A program made the position numbers and the translations under genes. Below, in pieces: positions 22,971 through 32,897 of a DNA stretch of 64,000 nucleotides. This stretch comes from Owenia fusiformis (taxonomy: Eukaryota > Annelida > Polychaeta > Sabellida > Oweniidae). The stretch lies in the NCBI GenBank assembly GCA_903813345.2, contig CAIIXF020000006.1:18731936-18795935 (forward strand), written 5' to 3'. Under the pieces are notes generated by a model. It saw only the letters and a list, made by a program, of their open reading frames with translations. It was not told the DNA's origin and did not search any database. Position 1 is the stretch's first letter. Each line of letters starts with the position of its first letter.

Positions 22971-23054
22971 TCCAGTTGAGATTCTACGTTATTTTGAAAT
23001 TCGCATTAGCCAGTATCTTCAATGCAGATCCATCGAATATACTTTCAAAAATTC

Positions 23055-23185
23055 CTACCTACCAACTCAGCTACTTACTCAACTACCTACTTAGCAACTT
23101 ACTCAATTACTTAATCATCTACTTACTCAGCTTCCTACTCAGTTACTTACTCAGCTCTTTAATCAACTATCTAGGTCAATCAATC
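23055..23185. repeat. Minisatellite of CTACTTACTCAG-type units
   Basis: About ten degenerate 12- to 13-base units (CTACTTACTCAA, CTTCCTACTCAG, CTTACTCAATTA and similar). The overlapping leucine-rich open frame at 22976..23194 is a by-product of this repeat. Confidence 0.7.
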
Positions 23186-23302
23186 TTAAATTGAACTTTG
23201 ATATTTTTATATCATATTATTTTATATTACATCAGATTATGTTATATTATTACCACCTTGCCGGGCCAGTTCTAGGGGTTTAAGTGCTAGTTTTTTTAGT
23301 GT

Positions 23303-23403
23303 CTCGATATTCTGTATTGGCACTCGACTTCGTCTCGTGCCAATACGGAATTTCTCGAGCGGAATATGTCCTGTATTGCACTTCAAATCATTCAATAACT
23401 TAT
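23303..23403. repeat. Hairpin repeat (copy 1 of 3)
   Basis: ATTCTGTATTGGCACTCGAC through CTCGAGCGGAATATGTCC and ATTGCACTTCAAATCATTCA recurs at 32589..32691 and 32798..32897. The core ATTCTGTATTGG pairs with CCAATACGGAAT. Confidence 0.65.
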
Positions 23404-24540
23404 ATTGTCAACATGCAATGTAAGTTAGCTTTTTTATGTACTTCAAGTATATGGTGGTGTTACATATATGATCCATCATCCATGTGTACATTTTATTTTA
23501 TTATGCTTATTAAGAATTTTTCTGTAACACCCCCCCCCCCCCCCCCCCCCCAGTAGCGTTCTTACTAGGCAGCTGCGACCGTACGGCGACCAGAAAAAGA
23601 ACGTAAACACAACACTCGCTACGTAAACGGAACAGGTAAAAAATGAAAATCTTAACCGTTTTTGAAGTTCCGTTTACGTAACAAAAGTGACAATAAAATA
23701 GACAATTCTGTTGTCTTCTGAACTATTTGTTAGCAATGACATGTGCATTTTCTTAGACATATGCTATTGATACGTGTTTGTGATAAAAAATGTGGTGGGA
23801 ATTCTGTCTACAACGCGTGAAATAAGGAAAAAATAAAAATTCGAGGTTCCGACATTTTGTTCCGCCACCGTGGCTGCGCAGTAAGGACTCCACTCCCGCT
23901 AGAACCCAGGAGGGTATACAGCTTTGTATAAGCAAAAGCTGAACTCGCAGGCACATGCGATAGCGATGTGACTACAAATGTAAATTAATCCTAGATAATA
24001 TGAGGTTTACTAGCACAATGAGACTGACATATTGGCCTAGTAACGCCTCTGATGTTTATAAAATAATGACATATTTATTAATAGTAACCTGCATTTCCTA
24101 ATGAAAACGTCATCTCAGTAAAACAAAATATAAAAAATAATAAAGAGAAATGTTCGTGGCGTCTTCCTTTTATATTTATTGTCATATCTCTTGAAAGCCC
24201 ATGGTATTGTTCACCAACTACTTTCTTCGACGTACCGTCAAAGTAACAACATGGATGTCCTTCCGGTTTTTTAGATTGATTGATCGATTGACACCTGGTC
24301 AATTTAGAAGCTTTAGAAGGCTCGAAGTTGAAGCAAAGATTTCACTTTAAGAAAAAATACTCTGGTGGTTAGGAATTTTATTTTCAAATAAAACCGTCAT
24401 TCACACATTAAATCACCACTTTTGTTACGTTGGCGAAATGTTTGTAAAAGTATGATTGGTTGGATGTGCTGCTGAATTTGAAAACCAAATACCTAGCCGC
24501 CAGTATATTCCTAATTGGACTTTTTGTACAACTGTTTTCA
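23404..24540. other. No gene seen; homopolymer and short shared repeat
   Basis: Contains a C run at about 23530..23552; an inverted pair GTAAACGGAAC (about 23621) and GTTCCGTTTAC (about 23665); and a 60-base segment at 23801..23862 that recurs at 41554..41622 (see separate entries). Nothing coding. Confidence 0.4.
23801..23862. repeat. Dispersed ~60-bp repeat, copy 1
   Basis: ATTCTGTCTACAACGCGTGA, then AATAAGGAAAAAA and GGTTCCGACATTTTGTT; matches 41554..41622 with one small indel and few substitutions. Nature unknown. Confidence 0.6.
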
Positions 24541-24917
24541 ATTTCAATTCAATTCAATTCAATTTATTTCATAATTCTTATATAATATACACCATAAAAA
24601 CAAGCCGCTAGACACCCTAGTGGGTATATGTTGCGGTTTAACAGAAATCATTAAAATGACATCTAGACTATATATAAAAGAAAACACTTATATTATGTTA
24701 CATGTAGGTATATAAAAATGGTATTAACAATTAATCTAAGGATGTACAATGTAAAAATGTTACAAAAATCAGGTACAAGTATAAAATCAACAGTATAGTA
24801 TGATATTGGTATTATACATTATCGAAAGATGAGAAGTTTTTTGCATGAAGATTTGAAAATATTTAGAGTGGAGCATTTTTTATATCATGTGGTAGAGCAT
24901 TCCAAAGATTAGGACCT

Positions 24918-25249
24918 CACTGGCGGATCTGGGGGGGGGGCCCAGGGGCCCGGCCCCCCCCCCCTTGGGTGGGCCCAGAAAAAAAAATTGTGCCCAAAAA
25001 AAATTTTGAGCCATAAAAGGCCTGAAGGCCCCAAAAAGTAGGCCTTTTTGGTCATAAATTGGCCTTCTAAGGCCTTATTTTTTAATTTTAGGCCAAATTT
25101 TGAAGAAAATGGGCCTCAAAATTTCAAAATTTGGGCCCACTTTTGGGTTTTAGGGGCCCAAAATTTTTTTCCGCGCAAGCGCGGACGTTTTTTTCTCAGA
25201 CCAGAAGTTTGGCCCCCCCCCCCCTTGTTGGTTCCCAGATCCGCCCCTG
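24918..25249. mobile_element. 332-bp MITE inserted in the retrotransposon
   Basis: Termini CACTGGCGGATCTGGG and inverted CCCAGATCCGCCCCTG, flanked by GACCT on each side (24913..24917 and 25250..25254). The interior is GC-rich and palindromic, with G and C runs and GGCCT/AGGCC repeats. It splits the retrotransposon frame and adds about 50 foreign residues to the 201-residue open frame at 25116..25721. Confidence 0.78.
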
Positions 25250-26260
25250 GACCTAGATAGCGAAGGGAAAGTTTAGAGCATTTAGGGATATGAAAATAAT
25301 ACAATTGTCTTGTGTAATGATGATGAATATTAATGTTGATATCAAACAAGTCTTGAAATAGATTTTTTGGAAGACTGGGGTGCTTATTAAAGATTTTGTA
25401 CATGAACTGACCAGTACAATATCTGTTGACATCAAAAATATTTAATATTTTAAGATCTTTAAATAAGGGAGCGGAGTGAGAAAGTCTATCCTTATTTAAA
25501 GCTAGCCTTAAGAATTGTTTCTGCAGTTTATGTAGACGATCATAAAATGATTTAAATGTGTTACCCCAGATTATGTTGCAATAATTTAATTGAGAGTGTA
25601 TCAATGAGTAGTAAATTGTTTTGAAACTGTCTATTTGAAGTAGATGTTTAATGTGATAAAGAGAACCAATGACGCGAGAAATCTTTGTTTCAACAGATTT
25701 TATGTGCTCTTTAAATTTCAAGTTTTTATCAATAATAATTCCAAGAAAGTCAATTTTTCCCGGAAATTTATGTTCTCATTGCGTATTTTGAGATTCAGAT
25801 TTGTTTGATTTTTTGGGGTCCAAATAGAATAGCATTGGTTTTGCCAATATTAAGTGAAAGTTTGTTTGCTTTTATCCAGTCATCTATTGAATTCAAGTTT
25901 GCATTAGTTCTAGTCATAAGTTCATTTAAATCATAATCACTATCAAGAAGATTGTTGTCATCAGCAAACATAATAAATTTTAGATTAGGGGCAACAAAAG
26001 GCAGATCATTTATGTAAAGAATAAATAATAGTGGTCCAAGTACCGAGCCCTGTGGAACACCACAATTTAGAGATGATTGTTTAGATTCATAATTGTTAAT
26101 GGTGACATATTGTTTGCGGTCTTTTAAATAGCTTTTCAAACCAGGACTTAGCTATTCCTCTGATGCCATAATATTCAAGTTTTCGTATCAAAATGTCATG
26201 ATTAATTGTGTCAAAGGCCTTGGAAAAATCTAATGTTATGCCAATGCTCGTTTTCCCCAA
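25250..26260 (-). pseudogene. Reverse transcriptase ORF fragment, frameshifted
   Basis: Read on the minus strand. Box A (GITLDFSKAFDTINHDIL, catalytic Asp) lies at about 26180..26235. A +1 shift near 26135 leads into the frame at 25795..26139 with GVPQGSVLGPLLFILYINDL (box B) and FADD (box C, the usual catalytic pair, in place of YADD). At least one more shift near 25750 leads to the C-terminal region at 25250..25721 (FLGIIID, SLIHSQLNYC, WG, LQKQFLRL). The protein cannot be made as it stands. The order of motifs is that of jockey/CR1-group LINE ORF2. Confidence 0.8.
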
Positions 26261-26265
26261 ATCAG

Positions 26266-26542
26266 TTGATTGCTTCGAGCCAAATTATAATTTGTTAGTC
26301 CTACCTTTCAGAAGGTGTAAATCGATAAAACAAAAATAATTGGAAGGTCATCTATGTTGTTACATAACGGTACCGAACCGTACGTCAAAATAACTAGATG
26401 GGAGTGTAGAGTGTGTTGCTTTTATACTTAGACAAATGGCAAATACCCGTATGTCGTATACTCCCTTGTTATATTGCATGGCTTCGGCCATTTTAAAATT
26501 AGTAACTTCTAGACTAAAACATGATTGATTATGTAATTTCAG
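26266..26542. other. Intron 3' end of the neuropeptide gene (proposed)
   Basis: Unique AT-rich DNA ending in GATTATGTAATTTCAG at 26542. Confidence 0.35.
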
Positions 26543-26625
26543 GTAATGACTGCCTGGATAGAAAGGAGCTTCAACAGTTCATAAACTGGCTCACTACCCT
26601 AGGTATGGCCGATATGGAACTTTGA
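26543..26625 (+). CDS. Candidate terminal exon of the neuropeptide gene
   Basis: After ATGTAATTTCAG. Joined in phase 1 to the donor at 14667, the split codon gives Ser and the frame runs 26 further residues (NDCLDRKELQQFINWLTTL then GMADMEL) to TGA at 26623..26625. The result is a 354-residue precursor with an amphipathic C-terminal segment. The composition is protein-like and the phase fits. The intron would be 11.9 kb and full of transposons. Not proven; intermediate exons are possible. Confidence 0.5.
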
Positions 26626-26764
26626 GCCGGGACTACTTTTATTATTTGAACCGGAATTACTTACCTAGCGAATCATCCTCCCTGGAAACGACCCTTGTAG
26701 CGCAACATACTTAGTAGTCGCCTACAAAAAGATTTGTCTTATGGACTAAAACGGACAGAAAACA

Positions 26765-26830
26765 CCAACATATCTCACGCATGTTCTAAGTTTTTGACCA
26801 ACATATCTCACGCATGTTTTAAGTTTTTGA
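26765..26830. repeat. 33-bp tandem duplication
   Basis: CCAACATATCTCACGCATGT at 26765 repeats at 26798, both followed by TYTAAGTTTTTGA. Confidence 0.75.
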
Positions 26831-27403
26831 CTAATACATAAAATATTTTCTTTATTCTATACAGTATGTGATAAATAACGCAATATGTTGGGGTCGTCCA
26901 AAACTAATTCTCTCAAAAATGCAAAGAAATATAGATCTGGACTTTCCAATATGCCATGGAAAAACAGTGAAATAATTTTTATCATAAATACCTATATTCT
27001 AAAAAAGGATTGTGAAATCATTTCGTGCAATAATTTACAATCAATCTCATAATCAAACCATGTTAGCAAAATAATGTGACGTATTAATTTAAAAATAAAA
27101 TTTTACAATTAAATGCATAAAGCACTACGTTGATCAGATCAAGGAGGACTGACCTTATTAGATGCAAATGTACATATTTATAGAAACTTGAATAAACTTA
27201 TATTTTTGTTTTCTAAACCACACGTGTCTATTGACATCGTTGAATAATTTAACATTTTGTATTATCGGTAAAACAATACACCCATGCGGTAATGGGGGTA
27301 TAGATATACACCCCCTTCACACACACACCCTCCTCTAAATGTAATAAAAGCTTTTAACATATTGTGTCAACTCGCGGTACAGAAGAGGAGATGTTGTTGA
27401 CAA
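26831..27403. other. No gene seen
   Basis: AT-rich, with a CACACACAC-like and CCCCC-rich patch near 27290..27335. Nothing coding. Confidence 0.35.
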
Positions 27404-28544
27404 ATACATAGGTAGTAAGCTAGGACACAAAAATGTTTTTACCAGTGAACAAATTGAAATTACTTGTTTCTTATGTATTTTTATGTGATACTTCAGAATT
27501 TTTTTGTCTGACGCGCTGTATCCGGGGCGAAAGTTGCCAAAGTGGGGTTTTTGACCCTAATATAGAAAATAACAGGGGGTACTTTATTATCCTTGAATAA
27601 CTTTTTCAGTTGATCCTTAATCATCACAATAACTTTACTGGAAGTTGGTAATATCATTCTTAATTAGTATGCAAAGTGTCAATGATCTGTCATTAATGGT
27701 TGTCATGGAAACCGTGATCTTTGTTGAAAAAGTCCATAATTTTGGTAAAACCTTTACCTCTACATCATATAGAATAGGCATTATTTTTCAAATCAACAGA
27801 TATCAGAACATGTTAGTACTCTAAAAGTTATCAGGACAGTTCAGACATTTGTTTAAATATAACGGATATTGTTATTCACATGATTGGTAAGTGTCAAAGA
27901 CCATACAATTACATAGGTGATCAAAAGTGGGCGTCGCCCTTAGAATAGTAGGTGATTACCATTCCCTATAAATACAGATTTTGAGTTGACTTGAGATACA
28001 ATTATAATGTACTTCTATTACCATAATCTATATCAAGCAATTCTGGTAGATACATATAAGTGTTGTAGGTATTACATCATGCTAGGGATTGAGGGGGGGG
28101 GTAAATGCGGGGGGGGGGTACATGGGGGTAGAGGTAACCAGCCTTATATAAAACTCATATTTAAAATTTTAGTTTCATGTGGTACATCTTTTGAATCTTG
28201 TTCTGATTTATCTCAATATATAGGATATTGCAATTTACATTATTGGAAAGTGTCAAAGACAATACAATTACAATACAAATGTGATCAAAGATGGGCTTTG
28301 CCCTCATAATGATAATAGATTACTACCATTTTCTATAAATATGGAGTTTAACTTATGAGGTACAATTATACTGAATTTCTATTACCTTAATTCATATTAA
28401 GCATTTCTGGAAAACACATTTAAGTCTTGATGTTATTCCATCAGGCTGGGGGGGGGTTCGAATGTGGGGAGGAGGGGGGGCAAAGCTAATCAGGCTTAGT
28501 TATAAATCTCATCAACATAATTTTGGATCTTATAGGGTATATCT

Positions 28545-29833
28545 TCTGGGTCATCTTCTGATTCTTCCCCTAGTGTTAAGATATCAACAATCTCTTGTGA
28601 GAGAATATCTATTGTTACCTACTGAACTTCCAAATTTTTTAGAATCATTAAGTTTCCAACCGTGCCCATCTGGTGCTGGAATATTAGGTTTTTCAAAATG
28701 GGCCATACGCCAGATAAGTGCCTGGTAGTTGGCTCTTGCTAAGTGATGCATTGGGGAGTCTTAACAAGGGGGAAGTAGACTAATATCTGTTCCTTCATTG
28801 TCAGTTATTGTTTTAGTATGGGGCCTAAACTTCTCTTTAAATAACACATATCTGGCTTAACACATATCTGGATTTGGGATATTTGAGGTTTCCCATACTA
28901 GTATTCAGGGTGTTTCATATGTATGCACCCCCTCTAAACTCATACATGTAGCATTGCCACCATATCATATTACATACCATTTTATGCCTTATGGAAAGTT
29001 ATGGAAAGTTACATAAGATTCCAGAATCCAGGGGTGTCACTGACAAAAGTTATAATCTATCAAAGATTGTGGGTACCGGTCATTTAGACGGCAATTTCTG
29101 GTGATTTTGAGGACAATTTAAAGGACAAATTTAGTGTCCGTATTGCACATTTCTTGCTATTGTCACCATGGCAGAGCTCAGTCCACATATCAGTGGCAGT
29201 TATGCACAAAGAGGTATAGACAGGATTCATGCAGTGGCTTATAGGGAGGTCAGGGACCATGGGCCCACCTTTATCACTATAATTGGGTAGCAGACAAAGT
29301 GAACAGATCACCAGACAGGCATAAAAATCCTTACAAAAGTGCTTATAAATGACCCCTTACCCACTTATTTTGTTGGATTGTATCTTTTTTCAGGGACACC
29401 TCTTGATTCTGAAACTTTCCAGTCCTATTTAACTTTTCATAAGGAACAAAATGCTATATAACATAATACGGTGGCAATGCTACATGTATGAGTTTAATGT
29501 ATGAGGTGCATACATATGAAACACCCTGTATATGGTATACACAAACTTTTCTACTTTACTGGTTGTTTCGTCATTTATGTCTGCTGAGAGTCCTAGTCCT
29601 TTGAATGTGTCTGTATGATTCTCTACCTTTGCCATTGTTTTGAAAGGTGTTACTTTGCCCCTCTGAACCATGGCACTTACAGTGTTACACCCAGTGAAAG
29701 TGTGAAGTGCTGGGAGGGCTTCACATATTTCGGTATGAAATGATGAGAAGAGGCTTGGCAGCAACTTAACCAAAGGGAAAAATATAAGAGTCCCAAAAGA
29801 TTGGAATGAGTTCTTGAAGAATGATGCAAACAA
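28545..29833 (-). pseudogene. Broken transposon-associated gene (GCDT-type repeat protein)
   Basis: Two minus-strand pieces separated by the MITE at 28916..29528. The 5' piece (29530..29760) reads ALPALHTFTGCNTVSAMVQR, GK and then KVEKFVYTIY. The 3' piece (28560..28870) reads ARYVLFKEKF, ...DISLLPPC, a stop, then ARANYQALIWRM and IPAPDGHGWKL. This order (LPALHxFTGCDTxS, FVxxLY, LPPC, RANYQxxIWR, PxPxGHGWK) is, from memory, that of a multi-copy uncharacterised protein family common in invertebrate genomes and presumed transposon-derived. It has in-frame stops as well as the insertion. Function unknown. Confidence 0.6.
28916..29528. mobile_element. 613-bp CAGGGTGTTTC MITE nested in the pseudogene
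   Basis: Left CAGGGTGTTTCATATGTATG, right CATACATATGAAACACCCTG. TA follows the right end (29529..29530); the left flank reads TATT, so the duplication is imperfect there. Inward match continues with CTCATACATGTAGCATTGCC and its complement. It splits the transposon-type gene between the FVYTIY and RYVLFKEKF segments. Confidence 0.75.
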
Positions 29834-29914
29834 GAAGCAACTATGCCAGTTAATGTTAAATGATTGGAAAATACCACAATATGCTAAGAAAATCCAAGGC
29901 CACGAAATGTACTA
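29770..29914 (+). pseudogene. Inverted fragment of the same transposon-associated gene
   Basis: On the plus strand the frame RVPKDWNEFLKNDANKKQLC continues to QYAKKIQGHEMY and a stop. It resembles the segment W-x-x-FL-x-N-x-x-NK-x-x-L, which lies N-terminal to the GCDT block in the same protein family (recollection, not a search). It is on the opposite strand from the adjoining GCDT piece, so an internal inversion or a head-to-head arrangement has occurred at about 29765. Confidence 0.45.
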
Positions 29915-30114
29915 ACTATGAGACACAAAATTATGTTGATGAGATTTATACCTAAGGCTGGCATAGCCCCCCCCCCACCCACCCATTCTATCCTCCCACT
30001 TCAAGACTTATATGTGTTTTCCAGAAATGCTTGATATGAATTACGGTAACAGATATACAGTATAATTGTATCTTATAAGTTAAACTCCATATTTAGAATT
30101 TAGAATAGAAATGT

Positions 30115-31489
30115 CAGGGAAATTGATTTAATTTCGAGGTGCTGGAAAGGTCAGGGGATGTTAAAATTGGGTCAGAAAGAGTCAAAAATGTCCGGGAATT
30201 TTGCAACAGTAGATATGTCAGGGAATTTTGTATCAATGTTGAAATATAATGTTCAAATACATTTTAGGCTATGACAGGATATCAATGAAATCCAAATAAC
30301 ATTCAGTTGTTTCCACTAATTGGAAATCTTTTCATTAGGGTTGATTGGATGACAATCTATCTGGTATTGTCTATTTGTAAGAACAGTGTGAACATTATAC
30401 TGAAACTGAACAATAAAGAATATACATATATATATATAGATGGTTCAATACAATGCTTTTCCTTGTAGTAAGTTAGTCTTAGGCCATTCAAAGTTAATTA
30501 TTGGTATATGTTTAATGTGTTGAGGGTTTAAACTGAGGAGGGTGGGTGGTGAAAATCAATAAAGATTCTTGGAACTCTTTTCTGTGTAAAACTGTATTTA
30601 TATTGAGAAGCTGTCTGTTCTACAGTCTGGTCTTACATCAGTCTATTCATCTGCCCATCTGTCAAGGCAATAACTCAAATATCAGTTCACAGATTTTGTT
30701 CAAACTTTATATACTGATGCTTTGGTCATATAGGGCCTCTGCTCAAAAAGACACTTTCACCATTTTTGGTTCAGATTAATTGTGCAGATGGGCACATGAC
30801 TCAAAAAGTTGCTATTTTCAGAAGAGGTATGATTCCTGATAACACAAATACTGATTATTTTATTTGGTATCATAGGACTATTCTGTATAGTGACGCTACT
30901 AGAGAAGGAATTTCTAGTATGGTGTCATGTCTTGGTGTAGATTTTCCCAAAGGGAGAAGACAATAGTAATGCCAGGTTATTGTTATCATATAATGTTAAC
31001 AATGATCAGTAGTTGACAAATCATAGTTTGAAATGCTTAGAATGCACCATTTACAATGTAAATTTTTAAAAATTTCGGAAGGTGAAACGCAGTATTCCCT
31101 TTTGGGTTTCGCTTCACTCATAGTGATGCAAACCCAAATAATTTCACCCCCCTTAACATTTACTGGGTACTCCCTGTACATGTATGTTTACCTTGAGCCT
31201 TATGCAATGTAAAATCTGTAAAATTAAAAATGTAATCTATCAGGAATAAATTGGTGAATAAGATGGCCTTTAGAAGTAATTTTAAGTTACCGGTATGAGA
31301 AAATGGTACTAAATGAGAACCCCAACATTTTTCATAATACGTCTTGTCTTAAATAATACAGTTGTTTGAGACTTTTTAGTAGGCTGGGCAAGACTTTCCT
31401 TTTTTGCCTGGAAATGTCAGGGATTTTCATTTTAAAAAAGGTGTATGAACCCTGTTATATAATGAAGGCAAACCCCACTTTTAAACTAA
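30115..31489. other. Foldback interior, unassigned
   Basis: AT-rich DNA with TATATATATA at 30427. A 66-residue plus-strand frame at 30766..30966 and a minus-strand frame at 30996..31181 have no recognised similarity; both may be remnants of the element's own genes. Confidence 0.3.
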
Positions 31490-32262
31490 AACTTTATATA
31501 TGAGTTTTATATAAGGCTGGTTACCTCTACCCCCCCCCCCCCCCCATATACTCCCCCCCCCCCCCCATTCCTAGCATGATGTAATACCTACAACACTTAT
31601 ATGTATCTTCCAGAATTGCTTGATATAGATTATGGTAATAGAAGTACATTATAATTGTATCTCAAGTCAACTTAAAATCTGTATTCATAGGGAATGGTAA
31701 TCACCTACTATTATAAGGGCGACGCCCACTTTTGATCACCTATGTAATTCTATGGTCTTTGACACTTACCAATCATGTGAATAACAATATCCATTATATT
31801 TAAACAAATGTCTGAACTGTCCTGATAATTTTTAGAGTACTAACATGTTCTGATATCTGTTGATTTGAAAAATAATGCCTTTTATATATGATGTAGAGGT
31901 AAAGGTTTTACCAAAACTATGGACTTTTTCAACAAAGATCATGGTTTCCATGACAACCATTAACGACAGATCATTGAAACTTTGCATACTAATTAAGAAT
32001 GATATTACCAACTTCCAGTAAAGTTATTATGATGATTAAGGATCAACTGAAAAAGTTATTCAAGGATAATAAAGTACCCCCTGTTATTTTCTATATTAGG
32101 GTCAAAAAAACCCACTTTGGCAACTTTCGCCCCGGATACGGCGCGTCAGACAAAAAAATTCTGAAGTATCACATAAAAATACATAAGGAACAAGTAATTT
32201 CAATTTGTTCACTGGTAAAAACATTTTTGTGTCCTAGCTTACTACCTAACATGTATCAGAGA

Positions 32263-32416
32263 TAGGAGATGCTCCCTAAGAAATATTCTGTATTCTCTGT
32301 ATTGCTACTGAGATTGTCCCTTTTGATCATCTCTGGAGCAATGCAGAAAATATAGGTACGGAGGGAACAATCTCAGTAGCAATACAGAGAATATTTCTTA
32401 GGGATTATCTCCTATA
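32263..32416. repeat. ~150-bp hairpin repeat
   Basis: Left arm GGAGAT...CTAAGAAATATTCT and TGTATTGCTACTGAGATTGT; right arm is the inverted ACAATCTCAGTAGCAATACA then AGAATATTTCTTAG and ATCTCCT. It abuts the right end of the big foldback. A piece of one arm recurs at 32763..32790. Confidence 0.7.
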
Positions 32417-32588
32417 GGTAAAATTTATTGGCCTAACATCATACGATTACCCTTTGCATTCAATCGACCTCACTTCTTAAAAGAGAGCTTCGTCTTCAAA
32501 AAGTTAGTAGTGTGTTAGTTGATAGTTTATAACTAGACATTGCGCGCATGGTATCATACGATGATTCGTTATAGAATGATGATTTGAA

Positions 32589-32691
32589 GTGCAATACGGG
32601 ATATATTCTGCTCTCGATATTCTGCATTGGCACTCAACTTCGTCTCGTTCCAATACAGAATTTCTCGAGCAGAATATATCCTGTATTGCAC
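32589..32691. repeat. Hairpin repeat (copy 2 of 3), complete palindrome
   Basis: GTGCAATACGGGATATATTC at 32589 pairs with GAATATATCCTGTATTGCAC ending 32691; the inner stem ATTCTGCATTGG pairs with CCAATACAGAAT. About 100 bp. Confidence 0.72.
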
Positions 32692-32762
32692 ATCCAATAC
32701 CTTATCTTATCGTATGATCTGTAAAATGAAGCCCTCTGATTGGTCAGTTCTTGTGCTGTACC

Positions 32763-32897
32763 AATTTGTATTGCTACTGAGATTGTCCCCGTTGTCTTGG
32801 TATTCTGTATTGGCACTCGACTTCGTCTCGTTCCAATACAGAATTTCTCGAGCAGAATATCCTCTATGGCACATCAAATCATTCAATACCTTGTATT
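32763..32897. repeat. Fragment of the 32263 hairpin joined to hairpin repeat copy 3
   Basis: TTGTATTGCTACTGAGATTG (32766) is an arm of the 32263 element; from 32798 ATTCTGTATTGGCACTCGAC to CAAATCATTCAATACCTTGT matches the copy at 23303. Clustered insertions of short hairpin repeats. Confidence 0.6.

Larger units (their letters stand above)
24541..26265 (-). mobile_element. 5'-truncated non-LTR retrotransposon (jockey/CR1-like)
   Basis: Minus-strand element, seen from reverse transcriptase box A to its 3' tail. The tail at 24541..24566 is a run of AATTG units rather than poly-A, as in CR1/RTE-like elements. The copy is broken by frameshifts and by a nested MITE at 24918..25249; after removing that insert the C-terminal frame continues to an in-frame stop and then AT-rich 3' UTR. 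It lies inside the proposed neuropeptide intron, antisense. Confidence 0.8.
27404..32256. mobile_element. 4.9-kb nested foldback element
   Basis: Outer arms of ~780 bases: 27404..28170 is matched inverted by 31490..32256 (for example GGTAGTAAGCTAGGACACAA versus TTGTGTCCTAGCTTACTACC). Inside is a second, diverged inverted pair (28180..28530 and 29920..30110; CATCAACATAATTTTG versus CAAAATTATGTTGATG) that resembles the inner part of the outer arms, so the arms look like duplicated units. G runs on the left and C runs on the right sit at mirror positions. The centre holds pieces of a transposon-type gene and a nested CAGGGTG element. Ends are set by loss of similarity; no target duplication was found. 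Confidence 0.72.

Noticed and set aside
22976-23194. Leucine/tyrosine-rich 72-residue frame resembling a membrane protein
   Set aside because: Produced by the CTACTTACTCAG minisatellite; composition follows the repeat.
25048-25260. Proline-rich 70-residue plus-strand frame
   Set aside because: It lies entirely in the GC-rich MITE nested in the LINE; the Pro and Gly runs come from homopolymers.
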